53,091 nucleotides of DNA, taken from Phormidium sp. OSCR. GTDB lineage: Bacteria; Cyanobacteriota; Cyanobacteriia; Cyanobacteriales; Geitlerinemataceae. Numbering within the stretch: position 1 is the stretch's first letter; each line of letters opens with the position of its first letter. This document shows positions 41,695 through 51,012 of the stretch, piece after piece. Under the pieces are notes generated by a model, which was not told the origin of the DNA, ran no database searches, and saw only the letters and a list, made by a program, of their open reading frames with translations. The translations under genes were made by a program, and so were the position numbers. The DNA is taken from the NCBI GenBank assembly GCA_001314905.1, contig LJZT01000018.1, positions 1 to 53,091 on the forward strand. Reading direction: 5' to 3'.

Positions 41695-44600
41695 ATGACT
41701 CAACATCTACCAATTCAAAGTTACCACTCTCTCGAATTTCACAAAATTCCTCAAGGCCAAGAACATGATCCCTATGCCCTAGAAACAATTCGTGATGTTC
41801 TCATGTCTAACATGAATCCTCAATTGAGCCGAGGAATCATTTTTTTGAATAATCGCAAGAAATGTGAAGAATATGCGGAGAAATTGGAGCAGGAATTTGC
41901 CAAACGCGGACGAAAGGATCTGGCTGTGGGATTTTACCATGCTGGGATGGCAGCCGAAGAGCGTTCCAGTACCGAATCCGAGTTTCGCAATGGCGAAAGG
42001 GTGGTGATTTTTGCGACGAAAGCATTTGGGATGGGAATTGATATTCCAAATATCCATTTTGTCTTTCATCAGCGTCCACCGAGTAATCTAGAAAATTACC
42101 TGCAAGAAATTGGTCGAGCGGGGAGAGATTCCCAGAGTCGTGAACAAGCGGGAATGGAAAAAGTTCGCTGTATTTTATTTTACAGCGAAACCAGTTTTGC
42201 TAAGGCAAAAACCACACTACAAACCCATCGTCTTCACTGGAGTGATCTCGAGTCGATGCGCTTAGCCATCGCTGAATATCGCCAACAACAAGCAAACCCC
42301 AATCACTTTATTATTCCGGTTGATTTAATTAAAGAATCTAATGATTTAAAAGACAAGAAAAATCCTGAAACTACGCAACGAATGCTTTTATATTGGTTGG
42401 AAGAGTTAGGTAAAATCAAACTCGGCGATCGCGTCGTCTCCCATATAAATCTATCCCTGGGTTCGTCTCCGACTATAGCATCTCCTTTGGTTAAACTCGT
42501 TGAACAAAACGGGGGAAGTCGCGAAAAATCCGTCAGTATCTTGATTTCTACCATTCAAGATACCTTAAACCTAAGCAGTGTTAATCAAGTGTTGACGGCC
42601 TTATTTCAAGCACATAAACGAGAGGAGATACGAGTCCAGCGTAATCTACGGATAAACATGACCAAATTTGGCATTGAAGAAGCCGACCAAAAAGCCTATA
42701 AATTGTATGAACTAGCCCAGTTTGAACTCAAGAAAATATCATTAAATTGGCAGGATAAACAGGAAATATCCTTTAAAGATTTACAGTTTCCCGACGGGAG
42801 CGATCGCCTCGCGAAATCATGGCCGAAGATGGTGCGGTTGCTGAACCGATTAAATGGAATTAGTCTGAGAAGCAAAGCAGACGGCGTTCAGCAAATTAGA
42901 ATCAGAAGTCAAAATCCAACAAGTTGGCGCAAGGAATTGGAGCAAATCCAGCAAATATGTCCAAAACTGTTAGCCGATATTCAAAAGAATCACGAACGAC
43001 AAAAGACAATTAACTTAGGGGATTTAATGGCTTTGACTTCCGGAGAACACTCTCACCTATTCAAAGCCACCCTGAGTTGGTTGCGGGATTTAGGCTATAT
43101 CAGGTATGAGCAAGATTTTATCCCAACCTCTTTAGAACTACAGATCAATGATGAGTCATTTGAGTCATCAATTGTTGATCCATCAACTCGTCAAGCTGAT
43201 CGAGAAGTTCAACAGAAATTTGAAGACTACCACGTTTTGAAAGAATGGCGATTAAATGCTTTAGCAGCCTTGATAGAACATGCTACGATTGAACAAAGGG
43301 TGGATTTCATACAACAGTATTTTGCTTGCAAGAATATCAAAGAAATTGAAGAGTTAATTCTGAATCAATTGCCGGAAAGTAGTTGGTTAGGAAGTCAACT
43401 GCGCCTTGAGGCGTTTACCAAAGAAATGAATCAACTTAACCATCAACAAAAACAGATGGTTGAAGCCTGCGTTAAGAAATCGCTGATTGTCACCGCTGGT
43501 CCGGGGACGGGAAAAACGCGAACATTATTGCTATGTGTGGCTAATTTAATTGTGCAGGAACGGGAAAATCCCGATGATATTTTGGTGCTGGCTTATAATG
43601 CAGCGGTTGTGGCAGAATTGCGATCGCGCCTTAATAATTTACTCCGCGATTTAGGCTATGCCAGTTCCTATAATCGCCTACATATTTATACCTTTCATGG
43701 TTATGTTCGCCGCAGCTTAGGCGATCGCCTTCCCCCAGAATGCACTGTGGAACAATATCCAGCAGAATACTTAAACATGACCACAACCAATAAAAGCCTA
43801 CTAAGACCGAATGGACGTGAAGCGCCTCACTATATCTTTGTTGATGAATATCAAGATATCAATGACCAACGTTATGAAATGCTGTTACGCATTAAAGGGG
43901 ATAATACTCATCTCATTGCGATCGGTGACGATGACCAAAGCATCTACGGGTATGAGCGCACCAGTTCAGCAGTCTCTCGTTCATCTGCCGCTTATTTTAA
44001 ACAGTTTGAAACGGAGTTTCAAGCCAATTTACATCAGTTAACAATCAACTATCGTTCTGGTAATGATATCTTGACAAAAGCCAATCAATATATCAGTAAA
44101 AACAAGATTCGCCTACGAAATGAACCCCTAATCCCTGCACAAAATGACATCAAAGGACACTACTCACAATCCCCACAAACACCAGAAAGAACCCTTGAAC
44201 AAATATCAGAAAAAATCGCAGATATTCTGAAAGGTAAGCATTCTTCAGTAGCCGTTCTTTTTCGCACTAACGCAGAACTTTACCGCACTTTAGGTCCCAT
44301 ACAAAAGAGATTTCAAAACCAAGCACAAATCCGCGTTCAAGGAGGAAAATATAAGTTTGCATCCTTACGTCAAATTGCTGTCGTGCTAGACCGACTTCAA
44401 CCCGAGCGTGACCATCGAATCGACTCTTTTGAACCAGATTTTTTGACCTATATTAGCAATATTTATTCCAATTGTAAGCTGAATTTAGGAGCAGATTGGG
44501 ATGATAACTCGTACTCTCTCCTGGTTGCCGCCGCTTGGTTTTTTGAGGCGAGTTATCCTGGTTACAGCACGATTTCTGACTTTATTGACTATATTCAGAA

Positions 44601-45417
44601 CATCGGAGATTTTAGTGAATTACTTCGCTTAGATCAGCTATATTCCACATCCCAACAACAAGCTAAAACCAACATTATTCTCTCTACTATCCACAAAATA
44701 AAAGGATTAGAATTTGATGCTGTTTTAATTCCGCCTGCCGATTGTAATCAGGATATTAGCAGTCAAGAAGCTATAGAAGAAGAACGACGATTGCGCTATG
44801 TAGCTATGACTCGAGCGCGAGACTATTTGCATATACTCGTTGGAGAACGAGAAGAAAAACTCTTTAAAGGAGAATTTATAAAGCAACAAAAGAATCCCCA
44901 AATCGGTTTAAAATTTGATAGCGGATCGGGCTACGATGCCAATAACGATAAAGGGGGTAGAGGGATGCTGACCCTCTTTACATTTGCTCAAGATGAATAC
45001 GCCGAGAAATACACCAATCATCAAGTCACTCAGGGAACTGGTGAAGGATTGCAATGGGTGATTTTCAAGTCTATTTGTGAGGGCGATGACCTAGAACTAC
45101 ATTGGCAAGAAGAATCCGTAACTAGCTATCCGAACTATCCAAAAACTCCCGGCTATTATCATCTTTATCATTGTAAGTCACAGACAAAAATTGCACGAGT
45201 AACGCGAGCTAATTCGAAGAAAATTTGCGGGTTCTTTCAAAAAGAAGAGTTACCATTTAATGTATTAGTTGGTATCTACGTTACCAATGTTTCCCGTTTT
45301 CGGGTTCCCAACGCAGGGGAAGACGGTTCTAAGTACAATAGCAATCTTTGTTCATCAGTGTGCCAACAAAAATACTATTACATCGTTGACTGTGCTGGAT
45401 ACTTAAAAACCCGGTAA
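41695..45417 (+). CDS. C-terminal part of the giant nuclease-helicase: RecQ C-lobe and UvrD-type helicase
   Basis: 1240 residues. It opens in the middle of a helicase: RGIIFLNNRKKCEEYAEKLE, FYHAGM, VVIFATKAFGMGIDIPNIHF and QEIGRAGRD (137-145), the second lobe of a RecQ motor. About 170-560 has no clear domain, probably winged helices. A complete UvrD/PcrA superfamily 1 helicase follows: AGPGTGKT (601-608), FVDEYQDIND (DEYQD 717-721), IGDDDQSIYGYERTS (743-757), NYRSGNDIL, STIHKIKGLEFDAVLIP (near 995-1011) and LRYVAMTRARDYL. The last 140 residues are unrecognised and carry several Cys and Tyr. No ribosome site precedes the ATG, as expected if this is a cut-off half. The helicase parts need the preceding ORF for a full RecQ motor; the UvrD part is self-sufficient. 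Confidence 0.87.
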   Translation: MTQHLPIQSYHSLEFHKIPQGQEHDPYALETIRDVLMSNMNPQLSRGIIFLNNRKKCEEYAEKLEQEFAKRGRKDLAVGFYHAGMAAEERSSTESEFRNGERVVIFATKAFGMGIDIPNIHFVFHQRPPSNLENYLQEIGRAGRDSQSREQAGMEKVRCILFYSETSFAKAKTTLQTHRLHWSDLESMRLAIAEYRQQQANPNHFIIPVDLIKESNDLKDKKNPETTQRMLLYWLEELGKIKLGDRVVSHINLSLGSSPTIASPLVKLVEQNGGSREKSVSILISTIQDTLNLSSVNQVLTALFQAHKREEIRVQRNLRINMTKFGIEEADQKAYKLYELAQFELKKISLNWQDKQEISFKDLQFPDGSDRLAKSWPKMVRLLNRLNGISLRSKADGVQQIRIRSQNPTSWRKELEQIQQICPKLLADIQKNHERQKTINLGDLMALTSGEHSHLFKATLSWLRDLGYIRYEQDFIPTSLELQINDESFESSIVDPSTRQADREVQQKFEDYHVLKEWRLNALAALIEHATIEQRVDFIQQYFACKNIKEIEELILNQLPESSWLGSQLRLEAFTKEMNQLNHQQKQMVEACVKKSLIVTAGPGTGKTRTLLLCVANLIVQERENPDDILVLAYNAAVVAELRSRLNNLLRDLGYASSYNRLHIYTFHGYVRRSLGDRLPPECTVEQYPAEYLNMTTTNKSLLRPNGREAPHYIFVDEYQDINDQRYEMLLRIKGDNTHLIAIGDDDQSIYGYERTSSAVSRSSAAYFKQFETEFQANLHQLTINYRSGNDILTKANQYISKNKIRLRNEPLIPAQNDIKGHYSQSPQTPERTLEQISEKIADILKGKHSSVAVLFRTNAELYRTLGPIQKRFQNQAQIRVQGGKYKFASLRQIAVVLDRLQPERDHRIDSFEPDFLTYISNIYSNCKLNLGADWDDNSYSLLVAAAWFFEASYPGYSTISDFIDYIQNIGDFSELLRLDQLYSTSQQQAKTNIILSTIHKIKGLEFDAVLIPPADCNQDISSQEAIEEERRLRYVAMTRARDYLHILVGEREEKLFKGEFIKQQKNPQIGLKFDSGSGYDANNDKGGRGMLTLFTFAQDEYAEKYTNHQVTQGTGEGLQWVIFKSICEGDDLELHWQEESVTSYPNYPKTPGYYHLYHCKSQTKIARVTRANSKKICGFFQKEELPFNVLVGIYVTNVSRFRVPNAGEDGSKYNSNLCSSVCQQKYYYIVDCAGYLKTR

Positions 45418-45423
45418 CAAACA

Positions 45424-46683
45424 TCACTTGAACCGCCTAGGGCTAGACAATCCTTCTCCCTGTTGACCCTGCAAAAAACGGCCAATTAAATAGAGAGAAC
45501 CACAAAGAACCGGGAGGCGATCGCCGTCCAAACTCGCCCGAGTCAACCCCTCCTCCACCGCCTCAGCGAACTCAGGCGAGATATCAGGACAAACAGCGAT
45601 CGCCTGCCGCGACAACGCCTCCACAGGCACACATTGATGGCCCGGAATCGGTAACAACATCAGGCGATCGCCCGGCCGCAACAACGCCGCCAAAATCCCC
45701 TCCGTATCCTTCGTCGCCAACATCCCCATCACCCACGTCACCGGCGTTTGCAAACCATCCACATAGTCCCGCAACGCCCAGGCCGCCGCCACATTATGAG
45801 CACCATCAATTAAAACGCGCCGCTTCTGATACATCAGCCATTGCAACCGTCCCTCCCAGCGCGTCGTCAGCATCCCGCGACGAATCGCCTGATCCGAAAT
45901 CTGCCAACCTTGCTGTTGTAACTGACGAATTACCGCCAAGGCGATCGCCGAATTGACATATTGAACCGCCCCCCCCAGAGACAACTCATACTCAAACCCC
46001 TGTACCGCAACCCGATTTCCCTCAACCGGAATCGCCGGTTCCACCCAAACCGCCGCACAATTTAACGCCTCAATTCGCCCTTGGACTACCCGTTGCGCCT
46101 CCGGGGGTAACGGCCCCACCACCGCCGCACAGTTGGCCTTGAGGATTCCCGCCTTCTCGCCAGCAATCTCCCCTAACGTATTTCCCAAGCGTTGCCAATG
46201 ATCGCGACTAATGGACGTAATCACACTCACCAGAGGGCGATCGCAGACATTCGTCGCATCCAAGCGTCCCCCCAATCCCACCTCAACCACCGCCACATCC
46301 ACCGCCGACTCAGCGAAATACAACCAGGCCGCCGCCGTCACCACCTCAAACTGGGTGGGGGTGGGTTCATCGGGGACAATCGCCGCCTCCACCCGGTGTA
46401 ATAACTCCTCAAACCGCGCCTCAGAAATGGGATGACCATCGAGACAAATCCGCTCACACCAATGGGTTAAATGAGGAGAGGTATAACGCCCGGTTCGGTA
46501 GCCCGCCGCCGTGAGAATGGAACTGAGATAAGCACAAACGGACCCTTTGCCATTGGTTCCCGCTACATGAATCACCGGAACTTGGGTGTGAGGGTTTCCT
46601 AAATCTTTTAACAGCCGTTGGATACGTTCTAGGCCCAAGTGAACTCCAAACCGGGCGAATTTGTTGAGATAGGTGTCAAGCAT
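45424..46683 (-). CDS. folC: Folylpolyglutamate synthase / dihydrofolate synthase
   Basis: 419 residues from the ATG at 46683 (MLDTYLNKFARFGVHLGLER). A longer frame to 46707 begins MPLAS, which is encoded by the heptamer repeat, so it is rejected. ATP-binding loop HVAGTNGKGSVCAYL (39-53), RTGRYTSPHL, then ATNVCDRPLVSVITSISRDH and the C-terminal domain WVMGMLATKDTEGIL are all as in FolC. It adds glutamate to dihydropteroate and folates. It converges with the giant helicase gene, the stop codons being only six bases apart. Its promoter region contains the repeat at 46693-46738. Confidence 0.95.
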   Translation of the reverse strand: MLDTYLNKFARFGVHLGLERIQRLLKDLGNPHTQVPVIHVAGTNGKGSVCAYLSSILTAAGYRTGRYTSPHLTHWCERICLDGHPISEARFEELLHRVEAAIVPDEPTPTQFEVVTAAAWLYFAESAVDVAVVEVGLGGRLDATNVCDRPLVSVITSISRDHWQRLGNTLGEIAGEKAGILKANCAAVVGPLPPEAQRVVQGRIEALNCAAVWVEPAIPVEGNRVAVQGFEYELSLGGAVQYVNSAIALAVIRQLQQQGWQISDQAIRRGMLTTRWEGRLQWLMYQKRRVLIDGAHNVAAAWALRDYVDGLQTPVTWVMGMLATKDTEGILAALLRPGDRLMLLPIPGHQCVPVEALSRQAIAVCPDISPEFAEAVEEGLTRASLDGDRLPVLCGSLYLIGRFLQGQQGEGLSSPRRFK

Positions 46684-46692
46684 GGGGAGGTA

Positions 46693-46738
46693 AGAGGCAA
46701 GAGGCAAAAGGCAAAAGGCAAGAGGCGAGGGGCAAGGG
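46693..46738 (+). repeat. GGCAAGA/GGCAAAA heptamer array upstream of folC
   Basis: Units of the GGCAAGA and GGCAAAA type with GGCGAGG and GGCAAGG variants, starting about ten bases upstream of the folC start codon on the opposite strand. It is the same array type and orientation relative to the gene as at 10239-10272. Confidence 0.8.
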
Positions 46739-46848
46739 GGAGAACCAGGTGGGGGCTTAGCTTTGTGGTCTTCTTCGGGGAACAGTTAGGGCTGCATTCA
46801 AGGTTAGAGGTCGTTGGAGTACAATTTTGGGAAAACGGGTAGGTGTTT

Positions 46849-48027
46849 ATGAGTGAGCGTTGGCATTACGACATTTTATCCGACTCTGAGGAGGCGAAGC
46901 AGCTCAATGAGATTTTGAGTCAATGCTTTGTGATCCCACTGGATCAGTGTGCCTCCTATATCGATATTTTGCCGCCGGAGAACTATCGGCTGGTTCGCCA
47001 GGATAACCAGATTGGGGGAGGGTTAGTGACCGTGTCAACCGGCCATTGGTTGGGGGGGCGGTTGGTGGACTGTATGGGCGTGCCGTCGGTGGGAATTGCC
47101 CCGGAATATCGAGGGACTGGGGCGGCCACAACCCTGTTAGGGAATTTGCTGCGGGAACTCTATGATCAGGGAGTCCCCCTGTCGAGTCTCTATCCGGCAA
47201 CGCCTCCCCTCTATCGCAAGCTGGGCTATGAACAGGCGGCGAGTCGCTGTCTCTGGGAAATCTCGCTCACCAGTCTTAGACCGCAGAAGCCTCAACTTCC
47301 CTGTATTCGGGTTGAAAACTGTACCGAGGCGATCGCCCCCCTGTATGAACAGTACGCCCCCCGTCACAATGGGGCGGTGCAACGTGGGGACTTTTTGTGG
47401 AATCTCATTTTGCAGGGCTTTATCCCTGTCAATCTCCCCCCAGTTTTTACCTATATCTTCGGCGATCGCAGCGCCCCGGAAGGTTATATCGTCTTTTGCC
47501 AAAAGCGAGATCAGGAGGGTTTAATGGCGATTCGCGATCGCGTATTACTCACCCCCGCCGCCATTCAGAGTTTTTGGGCCTTCCTCTATAGCCATCGCTC
47601 CCAAATGACCTTAGCCTCTTGGCATGGGGGACAACTTGATGCCACCATGTTGACTCTGCCCCTCGATACTATGATTCTCCGCGAGCAGATGATGCTCTCT
47701 TGGCGTATTGTCCATCTCGAAGCCGCCCTACGCCAACGGGGTTATCCTCTTCTGTCTGGGGAACTGCATCTGGAGATTGAGGATGAGATTTTCCCTGAAA
47801 ATTGCGATCGCCTCCTCCTCACACTCAAAGACGGTAAGCCCCAGGTGACACGGGGTGGACGGGGAGAATTACGCATGAACATTCGTCATCTCGCCCCCCT
47901 CTACAGTGGTTTGTGGAGTGCCTCTCAGTTGCACCATCTGGGCTATATTGAAGGGACACCGGAGGCGATCGCCCTGGCAAATGTTCTCTTTGCCGGAGAT
48001 CTCCCAGGACTGTCAGACTTTTTCTAA
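46849..48027 (+). CDS. Eis-like GNAT N-acetyltransferase with SCP2-like C-terminus
   Basis: 392 residues from the ATG at 46849, five bases after AGG; a GTG at 46843 is possible. The N-terminal GNAT domain has the acetyl-CoA loop [20 protein letters not shown] near 85-105 and [20 protein letters not shown] second, degenerate GNAT half follows, and the C-terminal about 100 residues ([20 protein letters not shown], then [20 protein letters not shown]) are a sterol-carrier-protein-like domain. This three-part architecture is that of Eis proteins, which acetylate amines, aminoglycosides and peptides. The substrate here is unknown. Its TAA overlaps the ATG of hisI by one base. Confidence 0.88.
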   Translation: MSERWHYDILSDSEEAKQLNEILSQCFVIPLDQCASYIDILPPENYRLVRQDNQIGGGLVTVSTGHWLGGRLVDCMGVPSVGIAPEYRGTGAATTLLGNLLRELYDQGVPLSSLYPATPPLYRKLGYEQAASRCLWEISLTSLRPQKPQLPCIRVENCTEAIAPLYEQYAPRHNGAVQRGDFLWNLILQGFIPVNLPPVFTYIFGDRSAPEGYIVFCQKRDQEGLMAIRDRVLLTPAAIQSFWAFLYSHRSQMTLASWHGGQLDATMLTLPLDTMILREQMMLSWRIVHLEAALRQRGYPLLSGELHLEIEDEIFPENCDRLLLTLKDGKPQVTRGGRGELRMNIRHLAPLYSGLWSASQLHHLGYIEGTPEAIALANVLFAGDLPGLSDFF

Positions 48028-48383
48028 TGCCCATGACCACCAAGAGTATCAACCAAGATCGATTATGGATCGAACAGCTTAAATTCGACGATCGCGGCTT
48101 AATTCCCGCCATCGCTCAAGATGATAAAGACGGGGCTGTCTTAATGATGGCCTGGATGAACCGAGAATCCCTCGAACGCACCCTCGATACCCGAGAAGCT
48201 CATTACTGGAGTCGGTCTCGTCAAGAATTGTGGCACAAAGGTGCTACCTCAGGACATATCCAGAAAGTGAAATCCATCGCCTATGACTGCGACGGCGACA
48301 CAATTCTCCTCAAAATTGACCAAGTGGGTGATGTGGCCTGTCACACTGGGGCGCGAAGCTGTTTTTTTAATCAAGTGCCGTAG
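48027..48383 (+). CDS. hisI: Phosphoribosyl-AMP cyclohydrolase
   Basis: 118 residues, histidine biosynthesis step three. It shows [39 protein letters not shown] and the metal-binding end [16 protein letters not shown], then [11 protein letters not shown]. Only the HisI part is present: many cyanobacteria carry a HisIE fusion, but here the HisE domain is missing and must be encoded elsewhere or by a second gene. It starts at an ATG overlapping the stop codon of the Eis-like gene (TAATG), so it is translationally coupled to it. A second ATG at 48033 is equally possible. Confidence 0.95.
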   Translation: MPMTTKSINQDRLWIEQLKFDDRGLIPAIAQDDKDGAVLMMAWMNRESLERTLDTREAHYWSRSRQELWHKGATSGHIQKVKSIAYDCDGDTILLKIDQVGDVACHTGARSCFFNQVP

Positions 48384-48506
48384 AACGCCAAAATCATAAA
48401 TGATGTTTTAAATATCTTTGTTTTCATGATTTACAAAATTAAAGACAGTCAAAAAAATGAATCAAAAGAAACGATAGCTTGGGCAAACTAAAAGTCCCAA
48501 AATGGT

Positions 48507-49424
48507 TCACGAAAATAACAACGCCACCCCCGACACAGCAATGACTGCCCCCAGAATAGCTCTGAGGGTAAGCCGATCGCCGGTCCAGGCGGCCAACGGT
48601 AGCACAAAAATCGGACTCATGGCACTGAGGGTTTGTGACACCCCCGCCAGAGCAAACTTGAGGGAGGTTTGTTGCAGCCAAATAGCTAAATAGGTTCCCA
48701 GAAATGCCGCCACCCCAATCATGGCCCAGGTGCGCCCTGAGGCGATGGGTGTCCAGGTGAGTTTCGTCGAACGGGGCATGGCCGCCATCCAGAGGGGTAA
48801 AAAGACCAATCCTGCCACCAGGCGAATTAAGGCCGCCACGAGGGGGCTGACATCGGTTTCAGCTAAGGCCGCCCGCGAGAGAACCGCCCCGCCCGCTTGG
48901 GCTGCCGCCGCCAGCAGCGCCCAGGCCAAGCCTTGCCAGGGAAATTGAGCCTTGGGAGTGGCGGCGCTGGGGCTAACGCGCTCTTGAATCACCGAGGCCA
49001 CCCCCAGGAGAATTAGCATCATGCCAATTCCTGAACGGGGGCTGAGGAGTTCTGCTAGAACCACCGCCGCGATTAGGGCTGTTAGGGCGGGAGAGAGGGT
49101 TTGCAACAGGAGTGTACGCCGGGAACCGAGACGGTTGAGGGCATGGAAGAAGGCGGTATCGCCTAAACTAATGCCTAGGCCACCACTGGCGGCCAATAGC
49201 AGTAGCGATCGCCCCGGAATCTGGGGCAAAACGGTTCCTCGCAGCAGTAGGGTGAGCAAAATCAGGGCAATGGCGATCGCCCCTTTGAGTAAGGTTAGTT
49301 GTAGGGGTGGGATGCGATCGCCCACCTGTTGATAGAGAACGGCGGCGATCGCCCACAAAAGGGCCGACAGCAACGCCGCCACTTCACCGCGATAGGTGAT
49401 TATCCACTCGCTGATCATGGTCAA
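48507..49424 (-). CDS. EamA/DMT family transporter
   Basis: 305 residues with ten hydrophobic segments arranged as two EamA repeats: ALLSALLWAIAAVLYQQV in the first and GLAWALLAAAAQAGGAVLSR in the second. The pattern fits drug/metabolite exporters for small metabolites or amino acids. The direction and substrate cannot be read. It has its own upstream region; the gene before it on this strand is the phosphatase, ending 30 bases away, so the two may be cotranscribed. Confidence 0.9.
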   Translation of the reverse strand: MTMISEWIITYRGEVAALLSALLWAIAAVLYQQVGDRIPPLQLTLLKGAIAIALILLTLLLRGTVLPQIPGRSLLLLAASGGLGISLGDTAFFHALNRLGSRRTLLLQTLSPALTALIAAVVLAELLSPRSGIGMMLILLGVASVIQERVSPSAATPKAQFPWQGLAWALLAAAAQAGGAVLSRAALAETDVSPLVAALIRLVAGLVFLPLWMAAMPRSTKLTWTPIASGRTWAMIGVAAFLGTYLAIWLQQTSLKFALAGVSQTLSAMSPIFVLPLAAWTGDRLTLRAILGAVIAVSGVALLFS

Positions 49425-49453
49425 TGAAGTCAGGTTAATTAAGTCAAATTAAG

Positions 49454-50281
49454 TCATGATTGGCGCGGAAATAGCCGTTCTAAACTTTGTTGTAAATGGC
49501 GATGGGGATAAATGTTGGGTTTACGACTCCAAACATATTCCACGGTTTCCACATAAGTCCAAGTGGGGTGTTTCGCAAAACAATAGGCCACCATCACCGA
49601 ACCACTACGCCCAATCCCAGCACGACAATTAACCAGGATTTTATGTTTTCCTGCTGCCCGTTGTTCATCGAGCCAATTCACTGCCTTGACTAATAGTTCA
49701 TCAGAAATAGTATTTTCTGCACCATCGGGCGTGCCAAGTTTCTGATAGGTGATATTGGCTTGAGGTGGATAAGACAATGCCAATTCTTCTGCCATATTCA
49801 AGACCGCATCAACCCCCAATTTATCGGCTTGAGAGGCGGCAATATAGTTACCAATATAGAGATTACTAATAATACGAATACAACTGGGACCCTGCGCCCA
49901 AGGCATTAAGTCTGAGGGTTCCTGAACGCTGAGAAAGCCATCATTATGAGGATAGCCCAGCCATTGCCAGATATCCGGTTGCTGGCGATCGCCGATGCGA
50001 TAAGTATAAGCATACTCTCCCTGACTGGTGGGGAAAAACGCCCCCTCGAAGTGGTGAACTCCATCTAGGGTGAAGTGATAGGGCAAATCAATAGCGTACC
50101 AGTCTCCCTCGCTGTTGTACTTACTGGGGATATTCGTCCACATTTGCACCGTAAGCCGTTCCGGAGGCAAGCTGCTACGCAACGTCAGCGTCGCGCCAAA
50201 GCGTTCAAGCATAAACCGCCGTAGGCGATCGCCTAGGGGGGGCTGAATCTCAATAATTTCGGCAAATTGGGGCTTAGACAT
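49454..50281 (-). CDS. Dual-specificity phosphatase with N-terminal beta-rich domain
   Basis: 275 residues. The C-terminal half (about 133-270) is a dual-specificity phosphatase: RIISNLYIGNYIAASQADKL, an Asp general acid in GTPDGAEN (Asp186), and the P-loop VNCRAGIGRSGS with nucleophile Cys219 and Arg225. The residue before Cys is Asn where most family members have His, which may lower activity. The N-terminal part (about 15-100) is beta-rich with MWTNIPSKYNSEGDWYAIDL, FEGAFFPTSQGEYAYTYRI, reminiscent of carbohydrate-binding or alpha-glucan-binding modules. The order of modules recalls laforin, a glycogen phosphatase. That the target is glycogen is inference only. It precedes the EamA gene on the same strand. 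Confidence 0.8.
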   Translation of the reverse strand: MSKPQFAEIIEIQPPLGDRLRRFMLERFGATLTLRSSLPPERLTVQMWTNIPSKYNSEGDWYAIDLPYHFTLDGVHHFEGAFFPTSQGEYAYTYRIGDRQQPDIWQWLGYPHNDGFLSVQEPSDLMPWAQGPSCIRIISNLYIGNYIAASQADKLGVDAVLNMAEELALSYPPQANITYQKLGTPDGAENTISDELLVKAVNWLDEQRAAGKHKILVNCRAGIGRSGSVMVAYCFAKHPTWTYVETVEYVWSRKPNIYPHRHLQQSLERLFPRQS

Positions 50282-50454
50282 GGTTCAACAACAGGGATAG
50301 CTAGGGGCAAGAGGCGATCGCCTCCCTCATCCTACACCCCTATCCCAGACGAAAGCACTCCCAGATGACCGAAACTGGGTGCGATCGCCCCAATTCGGGC
50401 TGTTAAACTAGCGATGATGGTCTCGGCCATTTGCGTCCATCTTTGCGAACGGTT

Positions 50455-50961
50455 ATGAGTACTGAACCCGAACCCACGCCCAACTCCGCCGCCAATGACC
50501 CCGATAACGACCTGCGTCAAGATATTTTACGGGGTCATAAATTTACCCTCGCGGATGCCATTGCCGCAGAAGGAAACAACTTCTTCAAAGGCGAATCTCC
50601 TGTGCCGATTTTGCTGCGAGCAGTTACAGAAATCAATGGCTTTATTGACAAACACCTCTCCGACTCCTCCGGCGCTTTAAAAGCCGTTTTACAAGATTGG
50701 GTTAAACAAGATAGTCGCGTCAGCGAACACATTGACAAGCCTCTAATTGCCCTAGAGAAGATTCTCACCTCCATTACCACAAACTCCGAAATACTCTATG
50801 AATTTGTCCGGCAAGTTGACTTTAAATGGGGACAAATTTACGGCGATCGCCCCTATTTCCAACAACCAGGACAATCGCCCCATCCTGATGATGAATACAC
50901 CCATAATTCCGTCCAAAAAAAGCTGACGCAACTCCGAGAAAGCCTCCATAATGTCCTCTAA
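50455..50961 (+). CDS. Unrecognised soluble protein
   Basis: 168 residues from the ATG at 50455; the open frame begins at a TTG at 50431, but those codons lack protein-like character. I do not recognise a family. It is helical and acidic-basic mixed, with a Pro-rich start and segments FTLADAIAAEGNNFFKGESP, VPILLRAVTEINGFIDKHLS and WVKQDSRVSEHIDKPLIALE. There are no membrane segments, signal peptide or catalytic motifs. The composition and repeated Phe-Lys patterns suggest a small cytoplasmic protein. It is followed, 51 bases on, by a membrane protein gene in the same direction. Confidence 0.7.
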   Translation: MSTEPEPTPNSAANDPDNDLRQDILRGHKFTLADAIAAEGNNFFKGESPVPILLRAVTEINGFIDKHLSDSSGALKAVLQDWVKQDSRVSEHIDKPLIALEKILTSITTNSEILYEFVRQVDFKWGQIYGDRPYFQQPGQSPHPDDEYTHNSVQKKLTQLRESLHNVL

Positions 50962-51012
50962 CGTTATCCTGATCGCAATCATTGAATCAACAACCCACAG
51001 AAGGCAAGACTC

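Noticed and set aside
46639-46842. Short plus-strand frame through the GGCAAGA array before the Eis-like gene
   Set aside because: Low-complexity product from the repeat, on the opposite strand over the folC start.
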